Source: an uncultured Collinsella sp.
GTDB lineage: Bacteria > Actinomycetota > Coriobacteriia > Coriobacteriales > Coriobacteriaceae
DNA: 16,548 nt
Assembly (NCBI GenBank): GCA_902464035.1
Contig: CABQHT010000044.1
Location: 1-16,548, forward strand
Direction of reading: 5' to 3'
Shown here: piece by piece, positions 1 through 8,223 of the stretch
Position numbering within the stretch: the first letter of the stretch is position 1
Layout of the letters: the number at the start of each line of letters is the position of its first letter
Position numbers and translations under genes: made by a program
Notes under the pieces: generated by a model
Told to the model about the DNA's origin: nothing
Database searches by the model: none
What the model saw: the letters and a program-made list of their open reading frames with translations, nothing else

Positions 1-213
1 TACGAGGACGCCAGCCTGCGCTGGGCGCTCTCCTCCAACGTCACCGGCGACGACGCCGCCGCCGCAGCCGCCACCAAGGCGCGTGAGGATTACGCCAAGA
101 TGCAGTACTACGAGATGTTCCGCGACGGCAAGAACGTCTACACCGAGCACTTCCAGACCGAGGCCAACGAGACCGACCCCAACCTGGCGCCGGGTACGAC
201 CAAGATCAAGTAG
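1..213 (+). CDS. C-terminal end of an unidentified protein (5' truncated by window edge)
   Basis: Frame 1 is open from the first base to a TAG at 211-213, giving the last 70 residues of a protein whose start lies outside the window. The codon use (strong G/C at third positions) fits a real gene of this genome. The visible part is polar and probably helical: an alanine run (GDDAAAAAATKAREDYAK) is followed by an aromatic stretch (MQYYEMF) and a charged tail ending in TTKIK. No membrane segment, sorting signal or catalytic motif is visible and I do not recognise the family. The gene is followed after 27 bases by a large palindromic element and then by a conventional terminator at 425-448, so it is the last gene of its transcript. 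Confidence 0.75.
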   Translation, partial: YEDASLRWALSSNVTGDDAAAAAATKAREDYAKMQYYEMFRDGKNVYTEHFQTEANETDPNLAPGTTKIK

Positions 214-240
214 CGACCAGCTGCGAGTTCATAACTGAAA

Positions 241-370
241 CGTCTGTCCGGGCGGAGGCATATAAGGTTCCCTGCTCGGACAGTCCTGCGCAAGACGGAG
301 GCCACATTAAGTGGCCTCCTTTGCGTGCGGAACTCGCGATGAACCTTATATGCCTCCGCCCGGACAGACG
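241..370 (+). repeat. Structured palindromic element, copy 1 (3'-UTR type)
   Basis: Arms 241-269 and 342-370 are perfect 29-bp inverted repeats. Inside is a second hairpin, GGAGGCCAC-ATTAA-GTGGCCTCC (298-320). Between the stems lie single-stranded-looking blocks (CCTGCTC, ACAGTCCTGC, TGCGGAACTCGCGAT) that recur in copy 2 at 653-776 on the opposite strand. The outer and inner stem sequences differ between the copies yet stay paired, while the loops and linkers are nearly identical. That pattern favours a structured RNA over a simple repeat. The element starts 27 bases after the stop of the plus-strand gene and is read in its sense. Alternative: a small non-autonomous palindromic mobile element. 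Confidence 0.7.
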
Positions 371-424
371 CCCTGTTGTTGGAGCGTGGCTTGTCATAGG
401 GGTATCCGCAACATATATAAGTTG

Positions 425-448
425 AAGGCCACGTCATGTGGCCTTTTT
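425..448 (+). terminator. Rho-independent terminator
   Basis: The stem AAGGCCAC / GTGGCCTT (425-432 and 438-445) has a 5-base loop and runs into TTTTT (444-448). It would end the transcript of the partial plus-strand gene after the palindromic element at 241-370. Confidence 0.75.
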
Positions 449-450
449 GC

Positions 451-597
451 ATCCGGAAACTGTGTCCCAGAATTCATGTCCGGAGCGGGATGCGGTTTCC
501 GCTTGTGGCCCCGTTGGGAAACTTCATCCCATTCCATAGCCAAATTCCGGGATGGACTTTCCAAAACCCCGCCCATCCGGAAAGCCCGTCCCGCTCT
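451..597. repeat. Palindromic repeat array A (period 62 bp, two full units and one half unit)
   Basis: The units start with GGGATG at 487 and 549, 62 bp apart. Each unit is an imperfect hairpin: GGGATGcgGTTTCC (487-500) pairs with GGGAAACttCATCCC (516-530), and GGGATGGACTTTCC (549-562) pairs with GGAAAGCCCGTCCC (579-592). A half unit (CCGGAAAC-TGTGTCCCA) precedes them at about 453-469. The same units, in the same orientation and with the same flanks, recur at 10013-10280. No open reading frame here looks genuine. The architecture resembles REP/BIME-type palindromic repeats; no associated transposase gene is seen. Confidence 0.75.
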
Positions 598-652
598 GAA
601 TACATCCGGGCATGGAATATCCGCTTATTAGGCCTTCCATCAATAAAGGGGC

Positions 653-776
653 GCCCGCCCGGCGGCGGAATATAAGGTTTATCGCGAGTTCCGCACGAGC
701 CGGAGAGCACTTAATGTGCTCTCCGTGCGAGCAGGACTGTAGAGCAGGAAACCTTATATTCCGCCGCCGGGCGGGC
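653..776 (-). repeat. Structured palindromic element, copy 2 (3'-UTR type)
   Basis: Arms 653-680 and 749-776 are perfect 28-bp inverted repeats. The inner hairpin is GGAGAGCAC-TTAAT-GTGCTCTCC (702-724). Read on the minus strand it matches copy 1: ATATAAGGTT, CCTGCTC, ACAGTCCTGC, CATTAAG, TGCGGAACTCGCGAT and AACCTTATA occur in the same order. It begins 20 bases after the stop of the last gene of the minus-strand fibre operon and is in the sense of that gene. No T run follows the inner stem, so it is not a standard terminator. Confidence 0.7.
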
Positions 777-796
777 GAAGCATTTAGAAGATGGAC

Positions 797-1495
797 CTAG
801 CGCTTATCCCTCTGGGACAAAAGCAACGCGGCAGTAAAAGCGACGATCGCAAGCGCCAGCAACACCAAAAGCAACGTGAGCGTGCTGTCGCCGGTTGCCG
901 CCAAACCAAACAGGCCGGCCCCTTTGCTGCCAGCAGGCCGCAAGGGAATCTTCTCGCCATCGTCCTCGGCGGTAATCTCCCAGCGAATAGCCTTGTTTGC
1001 GTCGGCAAGCTCGTTGCCCACCGACGACGGGACACTTAGTTGCAAATTGAGCACCGTGCTGCCATCGCTCGTAAACGTTGCGACCTGCGTGGGATGGGCA
1101 AACACGCTGCCCGGCGCTCCCGTCTGGAGCCAACCTGCTGACGCATCGCCCGCCGACGCCGTTAAGGTAATGGGCGACAGCAAGTGTGCCGTCTCGTGAT
1201 CGACAACGGCCCGCACAAACACGCGTACCTGGGACTTTACACCCGTGGCACGAACCTCAATCTGCTGCTCGCGCACATCGCCGGGCATTAGATCTTTAAA
1301 GGCGGGAAACAGATCGGGCTCCCCCGAGGAGCCCGTCGCCCCCGAGACTGTCAGCTGGCACGCATTTCCGTCATAGGCAATCGCGGGAGTGTCGGCAAAC
1401 GCGCGGGCAGGAACGGCGAGCGCGACCATGCAGAAAATAGCCGCGACTACGCAATGCAAGGAGCGCGCAACACCTTTGCGAATCGAGAACGCCAT
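797..1495 (-). CDS. Sortase-anchored (LAATG) cell-wall protein of the SipW/TasA-like locus
   Basis: A 232-residue surface protein. The ATG at 1495 is chosen because GGAGGTG (1503-1509) sits 7 bases upstream and the previous stop is 2 bases away; a longer reading would overlap the upstream gene. The N-terminus (MAFSIRKGVARS, then a hydrophobic run ending ALAVPARAFA) is a classical signal peptide. The middle contains FPAFKDLMPGD followed by QQIEV and VRVFVRAVV, resembling Ig-like segments of other wall proteins that sit beside SipW substrates. The C-terminus has LAATGD, a hydrophobic helix (STLTLLLVLLALAIVAF) and the basic tail SQRDKR, the pattern of a sortase substrate with A in place of P. 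It is the last gene of the operon and plausibly anchors the fibre to the wall. No sortase gene lies in this window. The role is inferred; wall anchoring is well supported. Confidence 0.85.
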   Translation of the reverse strand: MAFSIRKGVARSLHCVVAAIFCMVALAVPARAFADTPAIAYDGNACQLTVSGATGSSGEPDLFPAFKDLMPGDVREQQIEVRATGVKSQVRVFVRAVVDHETAHLLSPITLTASAGDASAGWLQTGAPGSVFAHPTQVATFTSDGSTVLNLQLSVPSSVGNELADANKAIRWEITAEDDGEKIPLRPAGSKGAGLFGLAATGDSTLTLLLVLLALAIVAFTAALLLSQRDKR

Positions 1496-1497
1496 AC

Positions 1498-2070
1498 TTA
1501 CGCACCTCCATGCGGCGGCACCAGCACGCCATTCTTGACCGAGCAACCCCATGCATCGTGCACGGCCTCATCGGGCGTCGCCTGGACCGCCTGAGTGGAG
1601 ATATCCACGACAAGATCGCGACCTTCGGTTTCCTTGAGCTCGGTTACTCTATTAATGAGCATGCCGGTTTCACCGCCGGGAGCAACGGGCGACGTCCAGT
1701 AATAGAACCCGTCGCTCGACTTAACCCAGCTAGAAGCCGAGTTCGCGCCCGAGGCATCAGCCACGCTCCACGCAATCTCGTAGTCCGAGTCAGCTTGCGG
1801 CTCATCCCACAGGCGAGCGCCGCTCGTCGCATCTTGCCAGTAGATATCCACTGCAGCACGAATATAGGCGGGCGCAGTACCCGTGTTCTTCGCCTTGACA
1901 TCGCTTTTCACTTTGCCGTTGCGCGTTTCCTGAACCGATGGCGTCACCGATCCGATGCCGAACTGGTTGACCAGCACACCCGTAACCGAAAGCCAGGCCA
2001 GCGTGCCTGCCGTACCGGCCAGGAGGATAACCCCCACCAGCAAGGCGATGATGCGCTTGCGCTTGGACAT
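1498..2070 (-). CDS. SipW-dependent exported protein, TasA/camelysin-like (third substrate)
   Basis: A 190-residue protein. The N-terminus, KRKRIIALLVGVILLAG followed by TAGTLAWLS and VNQFGIGSV, is the signal typical of proteins cut by SipW-type peptidase: basic start, hydrophobic helix, then a short aromatic/serine segment and a GxGSV-like stretch. The rest is a beta-rich globular domain with VKAKNTGTAPAYIRAAV, a motif common in TasA/camelysin-type subunits, and aromatic WVKSSDGFYYW. Four cysteine-free strands precede a single Cys near the C-terminus. A strong AAGGAGGA (2076-2083) overlaps the last codons of the giant upstream gene, with one base between that stop and this ATG, so translation is probably coupled. 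It could be a minor fibre subunit or an adaptor between fibre and wall protein. Confidence 0.85.
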   Translation of the reverse strand: MSKRKRIIALLVGVILLAGTAGTLAWLSVTGVLVNQFGIGSVTPSVQETRNGKVKSDVKAKNTGTAPAYIRAAVDIYWQDATSGARLWDEPQADSDYEIAWSVADASGANSASSWVKSSDGFYYWTSPVAPGGETGMLINRVTELKETEGRDLVVDISTQAVQATPDEAVHDAWGCSVKNGVLVPPHGGA

Positions 2071-2071
2071 G

Positions 2072-5000
2072 CTAATCCTCCTTCTTTGCTACGTTGCCGT
2101 TGCTCCAAACGTTATGGGCACGATCGCTGCCGTCGATCCATTTGTCGTTCACACGCGTGTTCGTGCAGGTGAACGTGGCATCGTTCGCGCTCGATGCAGA
2201 CGAAATCGTCAGCTCGGCAGATTTGCCGGGCGCCTTGCCCGGCGTACTCAGCTCGCCCTCGTAGCGCCATGCCCAATTCGTGTCTTCCTCGACGGTATAG
2301 ATGCCCGCCGGAGCGGCGAACTGCACACTGCCGACATACCAGGTCTCACCGTTTTCCGGCTGCCGCTTATCGACCTTCACCTCGACCACGCGCGTCTCGG
2401 CAGGAGAACCCTCCGACGCCTTGCGTGTCACCTTAAAGCGGAACGTTTGTCCCATGGCGCTGGCATCGGTGGTCTTTTTGACGATCGTCAGCGCATGGGT
2501 CTTGGCGAAGTTGAACACGGCATTGCCGGGAGCCTGCCCCCCTTCGCCCGTCTTCTTGGACTCCAGGCGGTTGGCCAAGTCGAACGAACCGTTACCCGAG
2601 CCCAAGCTGTAGAGCGAGACATACTGGTCGTTAACGGGTTCCTCCGCCATGGACGCACCAGGACCGTAGCTCGCCCGCTTAACGGTAACAGTCAGCTGCG
2701 TCCCCATAAACGGCTCGGCGAAGCAGGCCTTAAACGGCGCCTCGTCGGCGTTGTTGTCGACTGTGTTGCCAGCGGTGGGATCGAGCAGCCACTTAAGCTG
2801 CGCGGTCATGGCTACGGGCCTCTCGGTATCGGACGTATCGTTGGCGGCCACTCGATACGTCACGGGATACAGGTCCATGTCTCCCTTGACCGGCTCGCCC
2901 TTAAACTCATTCCAAGACTTCGGAGCGCCAACGGCAGGCACATATCGCCACTCCAGGAAGAGCTCGCGTACGTCACCGCTGGCCGCCTGTTCATCGAGCA
3001 GCGCGACGATCTTGGAGTGGGCGTCCGGGTCGTATGCCACGGACTTTTTCTCCATCTCGGGATTGCCCTTGTTGTCATAGACCGGGTTTCCGCTCTCATC
3101 CATCTTGGGAACATCGACGTTATGGACAAAGCCGGCGCCCGTCGCTCGCTCGCCGTCCGAGTCGACCGTCGCCGTAAAGACGACCGACCCGTCGACACCG
3201 TGATAGCGCACCTTATACGGCGCGATCTTGTACACCGCGGTGTAGGTCACGCTCTCAAAGGGCTCGCTGCCCTCGAGGGGATACTTCTCGTCATCGGTCA
3301 ACAGGGTGTATTTGCCATCGGGTTCATAGTCGCGCGACCAGCCGACAAAGTCGTACTTGGTGCCGTCAATGCCCTCAACCTCCTCGGCGGCCTTGACCTC
3401 AAGAGAAATCTGGTCGCCGGAATCAGTGCGGCCGATGCTACGGACAAGATCGGGATTCGCAAGATTGAAGTCGATGTTCGATTGAACGGTAACCAGGCTG
3501 GGACGGTAGACCGGGTACAGCTCCATGGGGGCCTTGACCACGGTAGAAGCACTCACCATAAGGATGCCCTCCGACCAAGCGACATAGCCCTTGCCAGGTG
3601 CCGGCCGGGCTTCCGTCCAGCCCACGAAGACGTTGAACTTACCTGTATCCCCATCGATAGTGCGGACGTCATAAGTAGGCTTCGGGATGCCGCCATCAAG
3701 GTTGCCGAGCATATCGCCTTGCTGAGCAACTTTGCCGTCCACTTTCGAGGCATTGAGATGATACACAACCGCCAACGGCGAATAGTACGCCACAAATGTA
3801 TAGGCCCCGCCGGGTTCCACCTGATAGGAATACGAGTTATCGCCGTTAGGTTCGAGCTTTTTAACTTCGCCGTTCGGAAGCTCGATCTCAACCTTCTGCA
3901 ACTCATACAGCTCACCGCCTGCTTTATAAACCGGAGTCGTGACGTCAGGGGTCACCGTTGCCGTAGCAGGGTCGGTGCCCGCGTTGATAACGGGATCGAT
4001 ATCGTACCTAGGCGCATTGACCTTGTCCGTGCCATCAAAACCTGCGCGGTGCAGGTTGGTGGTGTAGTTGACGTCGAACTTTGCGTAGACGGGATAGGCA
4101 TCCTGACACTGGGTGACCTTGGAGTCATCCGTCGCCAAGTATGGCGCCGCCTTTTCCGGATCGCTCGTCACATAGGGGTCGTTGGCGACATCATAGATAT
4201 ATTTCCAGACGGCAGAATCCTTCTTGACCTCGGCGGTCGAAATCCAGCCCAGGAACTTATAGCCCGGCACGGCCATGTCGGCATCGGTCGGGGAAGCTTC
4301 GAGGGTCAGGGGGCTCTCATACGATCCCTTCTCACCATCTTCTGGTTTTTCGGCCACTTTAACCGACTTATTAACATGCGGGTAGTAATACGTGAACGTC
4401 GGATCCGCCCCGTTCACCTTGGTCTGCAGCAAGTTACTCTCATAGCGCCGCGTGGCAGTCCTCACGACATTATCGCCCTTGTTGTAGAAATTAACGTCCG
4501 TGGTAATCATCGCGCGAACGTAGTACTTCTTATCTGTACGCACTATGCTCTCGATGGGATTTTTCACATATGTCCAATATTCACCATCGCGCTCAAGCGT
4601 CCAGAAATTCAGGCGATAGCGATCATTCACCAGTTTGGCCGTTACGTTCAGCGAAGCCGAAGTCCAAGTATCGCTTAGCGTTGCAGCGCCTGGAAAATCA
4701 GTATCGGCATAGAGGTTTTTTAGAGTATCGGCTCCCGTATCGTTTTTAACGTTGTGTGAGTACGCGTTAAGGGGACTCACGATAAGGGTTTCCTTCGTGA
4801 AGCGCGTGCCACACGTTTCGTCATACCTATCCTTTATACCGTGGTCAACATGCTCCGGACCCCAGTGGACGACGTTTTCACGCACGAAGGTACTACCGAC
4901 GTTTTCCTCAAAGGGCGTTTGATAGCGATTCCAAACGGAACAAAGTAGCTTGCTGTCCGTAAACTCATGGTTGGTATAAGCCCGAACGTAATAATCCACT

Positions 5001-7543
5001 CGGTACTCAAAGCGGGCGATGTAGGTATGCGGCGCGGTTAAATCGACATCTGCGGGGAGCGTATAGCTGGGATCGCGGCTTACGCGCACCTCGAGCGGAG
5101 CATCTTCGGTTCCCTTGTTTTCGTACCAACCCAAGAAGCGATAGCCATCGGGCAGCTTGCCGCCATTGGACAGGGGCGTACCTTCCGTGTTGCACACCTG
5201 TACCGTGTAGACGCTGGTGCCGTCCTCGGTAGTCTGGACGTCGACATTGGTTTTGCCCACACCGTCGCGCAGAGTCTTATCGTCGGTTGTGTCCTGCTCA
5301 TTGCCCTCGAACACCGTTATGATGTTCGACACGTAGTCGCTGTACACCGGGTAGAAGTCGGTAGGACGGACAACCGTGATCTCGCTACCCGCAGGATAAA
5401 AAGCTCCCTGATTTTTAAGCTCGGCTAACTGAGTCGAGGTGATGGCGGCATAGGCGCCGTTCATCCCCTCCTCGTTGCTGGGCTGTGTGGTCCAACCGAT
5501 AAATGTCGCGGTAGGCTTCAAGTTGCCGCGGTCCGCGGGGGCAGCTGGCGTCAGGCCGACGCCATAGCGGTACCAGTCCGTTGACTTATCATGCGCTTTG
5601 CCGTCTTCCCAATTGAGCGTCTCACCATTTACGTTGTAGAACAGCACCTGCGCCTCGTATGAAGCGATAAAGAGGTCATTGCCCTTGAAGCCCTCACTCT
5701 CGGCATGATCCTTGCCGTTGTCGGCAGTGTAGATAGACGTCGCCTCGTGCTTCGTGTTGTCCTGAACGCGCTTGCCATCCTTCACCGCATCGGCATCGGT
5801 CTTGCCGTCAAACCAGCTGTTGTCTTGTCCAATTCGATTCACTTGCACATCGGGCTCGCGGAACCAGCCCATAAAGCGGTAGCCGCCGTTCGCCTCGGTC
5901 AGCCCCGCGGGCTTCGCCGAGGTATCCTGCTTAAACGTTACCGATGTATCGCCCTGGGCCAAGCCCTGAGCCGTTCCCGCCAGCACAGCGCTCACGGCAA
6001 AGGTGTAGGGGTCCGAGGTCGCCTGATCAATACCAAGCTTGGTTGCCTCGATGGTCGCGGTGCCCGCGCCGGGAAAATCGGTCGTTGCCTTAACGCTCTG
6101 GCCATGCACGGGAATATTCAGTTTGTAATCCATCGCCCACTCATTGGCGTGCGTGCCACCCAGGGCCTCATCGTTAGCAGTCGAGCGTTTAGTACCGGCA
6201 CAGAAATCATAGTCATGCTCTTCCCACAGCTCACGCGTGGTATAGCGCTCGTCGTCCCACGGGCCATAGCCGTCGCCCTTAGTGGTACCGTCGCCGCCAA
6301 ACGAGGGGATTTTCTTTTTGGCAGGGTTGCCCTGGCTGTTGCCAGTAAGGCTCACACTTGGCTTAAAGTAGCACTCGGTAACTTTGGCATCATCCTTGTT
6401 GGCGCGCGCGCCAATACCGCCCAGATTCACATCGTTTTGAATGATGGGGATCACGGCGATGGGGTTGTACTGGCGCGAGCTCAAGTCGCCCGCAAAATGG
6501 CTGCGGACGAGCTCGTTGCCCTCGGCGGTCAAAATACGGCCCGCCAGGCCACCCGTCCATGCACGCGTCACGGCGACGACGCCCACGTACGACGCGGCAT
6601 AGCTGTAGCACTGCGCCGTCGAGAAGCAGTCGATAATCTTGGCGTCACCCGCCATGCAGCCCACAAAACCCGAGGCGTACACGTTGTTGCCGCCCAGGGC
6701 GCCAATGGCCACGTCGTACTTATTGGTGACGTCGGTCATGCCCTTCTCGGCAATCGAGCCATCGTACTTACGCGTCGGCGTCACGCGGCAGTACTCGATA
6801 GTCGAGTTCTTAACGTAGCCGGCAAACGCCGCCATATACAGACCCTCACCGCCGAGCGCCTGCACGCCCGAGGTCGTGTTGTTGACGGCACGGCCGCCGC
6901 GAACCTCGCAGTTGTAGAGGGTGCAGCCGTCGAGCTCACCGGCAATGAGACCGCCCTCAAAGCCTGCGTTGGTAATGAGGTTGAGGGCGTTGTTGGCGCA
7001 GGTCACGTGCAGCGTGCTTTCCATGACCATAACGTTTTCGAAGCGCGTCTTGACGGCCTTGCCCACGATAATGCCACCGCGAAAGTCCGCCCACACGTTG
7101 GCGTCCTCAACCAGGAAGTTTTTGATGGTGGCACCGTTGGTCTCGGCAAAAAATCCCGTATCGCGCTCGGGGTCAAAAGCGTCTTTATCGTAGTTCAGGC
7201 CCTCAACGGTGTGGTTTTGACCATCGAACACGCCCTTAAACGGATGCTCCTTGTTGCCAAACGACAGATGCTTAACGGTGTTTGCAACGATGGCTTTCAT
7301 GTCGTCGCTGTCGAGCTCAATGTCGTTATCGAGATAAACGTGCCAGCCGGACGTATCGCGCTCGCGCGACAGCGCCACACACGACAAAAAGTCAGCCTCG
7401 TTTTTGATGTGGAATTCGGTTTTGCCCTCGGGCGCATCCTCGGCATGCGCCACCGCCGGCAGCGCCATTACACAGCAAAGGGCAATCGCCGCAACGGCAA
7501 TCAGCCTGCTAAGCACACCTCGGTTCACGATCTTAATCTTCAT
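2072..7543 (-). CDS. Giant surface protein: beta-helix domain, InlB-type repeats, C-terminal Cna/SpaA-like domain
   Basis: 1823 residues. A signal peptide ends near residue 34 (LPAVAHA|ED). Residues ~40-440 look like a right-handed parallel beta-helix: FKGVFDGQNHTVEGL is the typical opening, followed by repeated GG.IAG / AGYV / GG.AGR turns and an unusual number of cysteines. From ~480 to ~1600 there are about eight InlB B-repeat (Listeria-Bacteroides) units, marked by FMGW ~555, FIGW ~680, FLGW ~800, NFW ~977, FLGW ~1095, FVGW ~1304, FVGW ~1397 and FLEW ~1527, with YPVY or YIARF strands between them. Residues ~1680-1815 form a Cna-B/SpaA-like domain ending in CTNTRVNDKWIDG. No LPxTG motif or C-terminal membrane helix is present. 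The start at 7543 has GGAGG upstream, overlapping the previous gene's end (3-base gap). Likely an adhesin or fibre partner; the function is inferred. Confidence 0.9.
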   Translation of the reverse strand: MKIKIVNRGVLSRLIAVAAIALCCVMALPAVAHAEDAPEGKTEFHIKNEADFLSCVALSRERDTSGWHVYLDNDIELDSDDMKAIVANTVKHLSFGNKEHPFKGVFDGQNHTVEGLNYDKDAFDPERDTGFFAETNGATIKNFLVEDANVWADFRGGIIVGKAVKTRFENVMVMESTLHVTCANNALNLITNAGFEGGLIAGELDGCTLYNCEVRGGRAVNNTTSGVQALGGEGLYMAAFAGYVKNSTIEYCRVTPTRKYDGSIAEKGMTDVTNKYDVAIGALGGNNVYASGFVGCMAGDAKIIDCFSTAQCYSYAASYVGVVAVTRAWTGGLAGRILTAEGNELVRSHFAGDLSSRQYNPIAVIPIIQNDVNLGGIGARANKDDAKVTECYFKPSVSLTGNSQGNPAKKKIPSFGGDGTTKGDGYGPWDDERYTTRELWEEHDYDFCAGTKRSTANDEALGGTHANEWAMDYKLNIPVHGQSVKATTDFPGAGTATIEATKLGIDQATSDPYTFAVSAVLAGTAQGLAQGDTSVTFKQDTSAKPAGLTEANGGYRFMGWFREPDVQVNRIGQDNSWFDGKTDADAVKDGKRVQDNTKHEATSIYTADNGKDHAESEGFKGNDLFIASYEAQVLFYNVNGETLNWEDGKAHDKSTDWYRYGVGLTPAAPADRGNLKPTATFIGWTTQPSNEEGMNGAYAAITSTQLAELKNQGAFYPAGSEITVVRPTDFYPVYSDYVSNIITVFEGNEQDTTDDKTLRDGVGKTNVDVQTTEDGTSVYTVQVCNTEGTPLSNGGKLPDGYRFLGWYENKGTEDAPLEVRVSRDPSYTLPADVDLTAPHTYIARFEYRVDYYVRAYTNHEFTDSKLLCSVWNRYQTPFEENVGSTFVRENVVHWGPEHVDHGIKDRYDETCGTRFTKETLIVSPLNAYSHNVKNDTGADTLKNLYADTDFPGAATLSDTWTSASLNVTAKLVNDRYRLNFWTLERDGEYWTYVKNPIESIVRTDKKYYVRAMITTDVNFYNKGDNVVRTATRRYESNLLQTKVNGADPTFTYYYPHVNKSVKVAEKPEDGEKGSYESPLTLEASPTDADMAVPGYKFLGWISTAEVKKDSAVWKYIYDVANDPYVTSDPEKAAPYLATDDSKVTQCQDAYPVYAKFDVNYTTNLHRAGFDGTDKVNAPRYDIDPVINAGTDPATATVTPDVTTPVYKAGGELYELQKVEIELPNGEVKKLEPNGDNSYSYQVEPGGAYTFVAYYSPLAVVYHLNASKVDGKVAQQGDMLGNLDGGIPKPTYDVRTIDGDTGKFNVFVGWTEARPAPGKGYVAWSEGILMVSASTVVKAPMELYPVYRPSLVTVQSNIDFNLANPDLVRSIGRTDSGDQISLEVKAAEEVEGIDGTKYDFVGWSRDYEPDGKYTLLTDDEKYPLEGSEPFESVTYTAVYKIAPYKVRYHGVDGSVVFTATVDSDGERATGAGFVHNVDVPKMDESGNPVYDNKGNPEMEKKSVAYDPDAHSKIVALLDEQAASGDVRELFLEWRYVPAVGAPKSWNEFKGEPVKGDMDLYPVTYRVAANDTSDTERPVAMTAQLKWLLDPTAGNTVDNNADEAPFKACFAEPFMGTQLTVTVKRASYGPGASMAEEPVNDQYVSLYSLGSGNGSFDLANRLESKKTGEGGQAPGNAVFNFAKTHALTIVKKTTDASAMGQTFRFKVTRKASEGSPAETRVVEVKVDKRQPENGETWYVGSVQFAAPAGIYTVEEDTNWAWRYEGELSTPGKAPGKSAELTISSASSANDATFTCTNTRVNDKWIDGSDRAHNVWSNGNVAKKED
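2076..2083 (-). promoter_or_regulatory. Ribosome binding site embedded in the end of the giant gene
   Basis: AAGGAGGA on the minus strand forms part of the last sense codons (Lys-Glu-Asp) of the 1823-residue gene and sits 5 bases before the ATG at 2070. It fixes this start and indicates translational coupling. Confidence 0.8.
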
Positions 7544-7546
7544 GGG

Positions 7547-8194
7547 CTAGTTCGCCTCCGGCCAGCCCACGACGTCGAGCACGTCGAGGACGGTATCGTT
7601 TGCCTGCTGATTTTTGGCCTGCACGGCCTGGACGTCGATATCAAGTTTGAATGAGCCGCCGCGCGCGGCATCGTTGTAGTCGCCCACAAAGCGCAGTGAA
7701 TCCATGAGGCTTTCCGTCATGGCGCCGGGGTCGAGCATGCCGCCACGACCAGCCAATCCGCGGTAGTAGTACCACCCATCGCCGCCATCGATCCACGGGG
7801 ACCCCTCGCCCGCGTTCACGTTAAAGGCAACGTTGCCCGAGGCATCCGCACTCGAACCGTCGGGTGCCACTGACGTCATGCGCAGACGAGCGCGAACGTA
7901 CTCAGGCTGCGCGCCGGCGTTCTCCACGCGCACAATGCGGCTGATGTCAGAGCCCCCGGCCTTGGTGTCGGGATAGTCCCCGTGCTCGTTGGCCTCAAAC
8001 GGAACCTCCTCGCCCTGCTCGTTTAGGGTGTATTCGCAGACTCGTACCTTCACGCTGCCAAACGATAGGACGTTGTTCGCCGGAACCATATCAACGGTAA
8101 AAGCCAGCGTGCCACACAGGCACGCCAGGGCCAACAGCGCCATCGTGGCAAGCGCCAAGGTGCGTTTCTGATTGTCGGAAAGATTGTTGAGCAT
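7547..8194 (-). CDS. SipW-dependent exported protein, TasA/camelysin-like (second substrate)
   Basis: 215 residues from the ATG at 8194. A TTG at 8206 in the same frame would add four residues; neither start has a clear Shine-Dalgarno sequence, so the start is uncertain. The N-terminal signal (NQKRTLALATMALLALACL then CGTLAF and NNVLSFGSV) matches the SipW-substrate type. The body contains ISRIVRVENAGAQPEYVRARL, the strand pair shared with the protein at 1498-2070, and an acidic aromatic stretch GDGWYYYRGL. The two proteins are distant paralogues by arrangement (PAYIRA versus PEYVRA; FYYW versus WYYY). It follows a perfect hairpin (8224-8274) that separates it from the fibre-subunit gene and is 3 bases from the giant gene. 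Likely a minor subunit. Confidence 0.85.
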   Translation of the reverse strand: MLNNLSDNQKRTLALATMALLALACLCGTLAFTVDMVPANNVLSFGSVKVRVCEYTLNEQGEEVPFEANEHGDYPDTKAGGSDISRIVRVENAGAQPEYVRARLRMTSVAPDGSSADASGNVAFNVNAGEGSPWIDGGDGWYYYRGLAGRGGMLDPGAMTESLMDSLRFVGDYNDAARGGSFKLDIDVQAVQAKNQQANDTVLDVLDVVGWPEAN

Positions 8195-8223
8195 TACGTT
8201 CGCCAATCGTCGATCAAAGGGGG

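Noticed and set aside
241..370. Integron attC-like recombination site
   Set aside because: attC sites keep conserved ends (RYYYAAC/GTTRRRY) and variable middles; here the ends vary and the middle is conserved, and no integrase is nearby.
451..597. CRISPR array
   Set aside because: The units are palindromic along their whole length with no unique spacers, there are only two full copies, and no cas genes are present.
1955..4678. 907-codon open frame on the plus strand
   Set aside because: It is antisense to the giant surface-protein gene, has no ribosome site or recognisable domains, and is rich in His/Arg/Gly as expected for a shadow frame of a GC-rich gene.
5705..7654. 649-codon open frame on the plus strand
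   Set aside because: Same reason: antisense shadow of the beta-helix part of the giant gene, with shadow-type composition.
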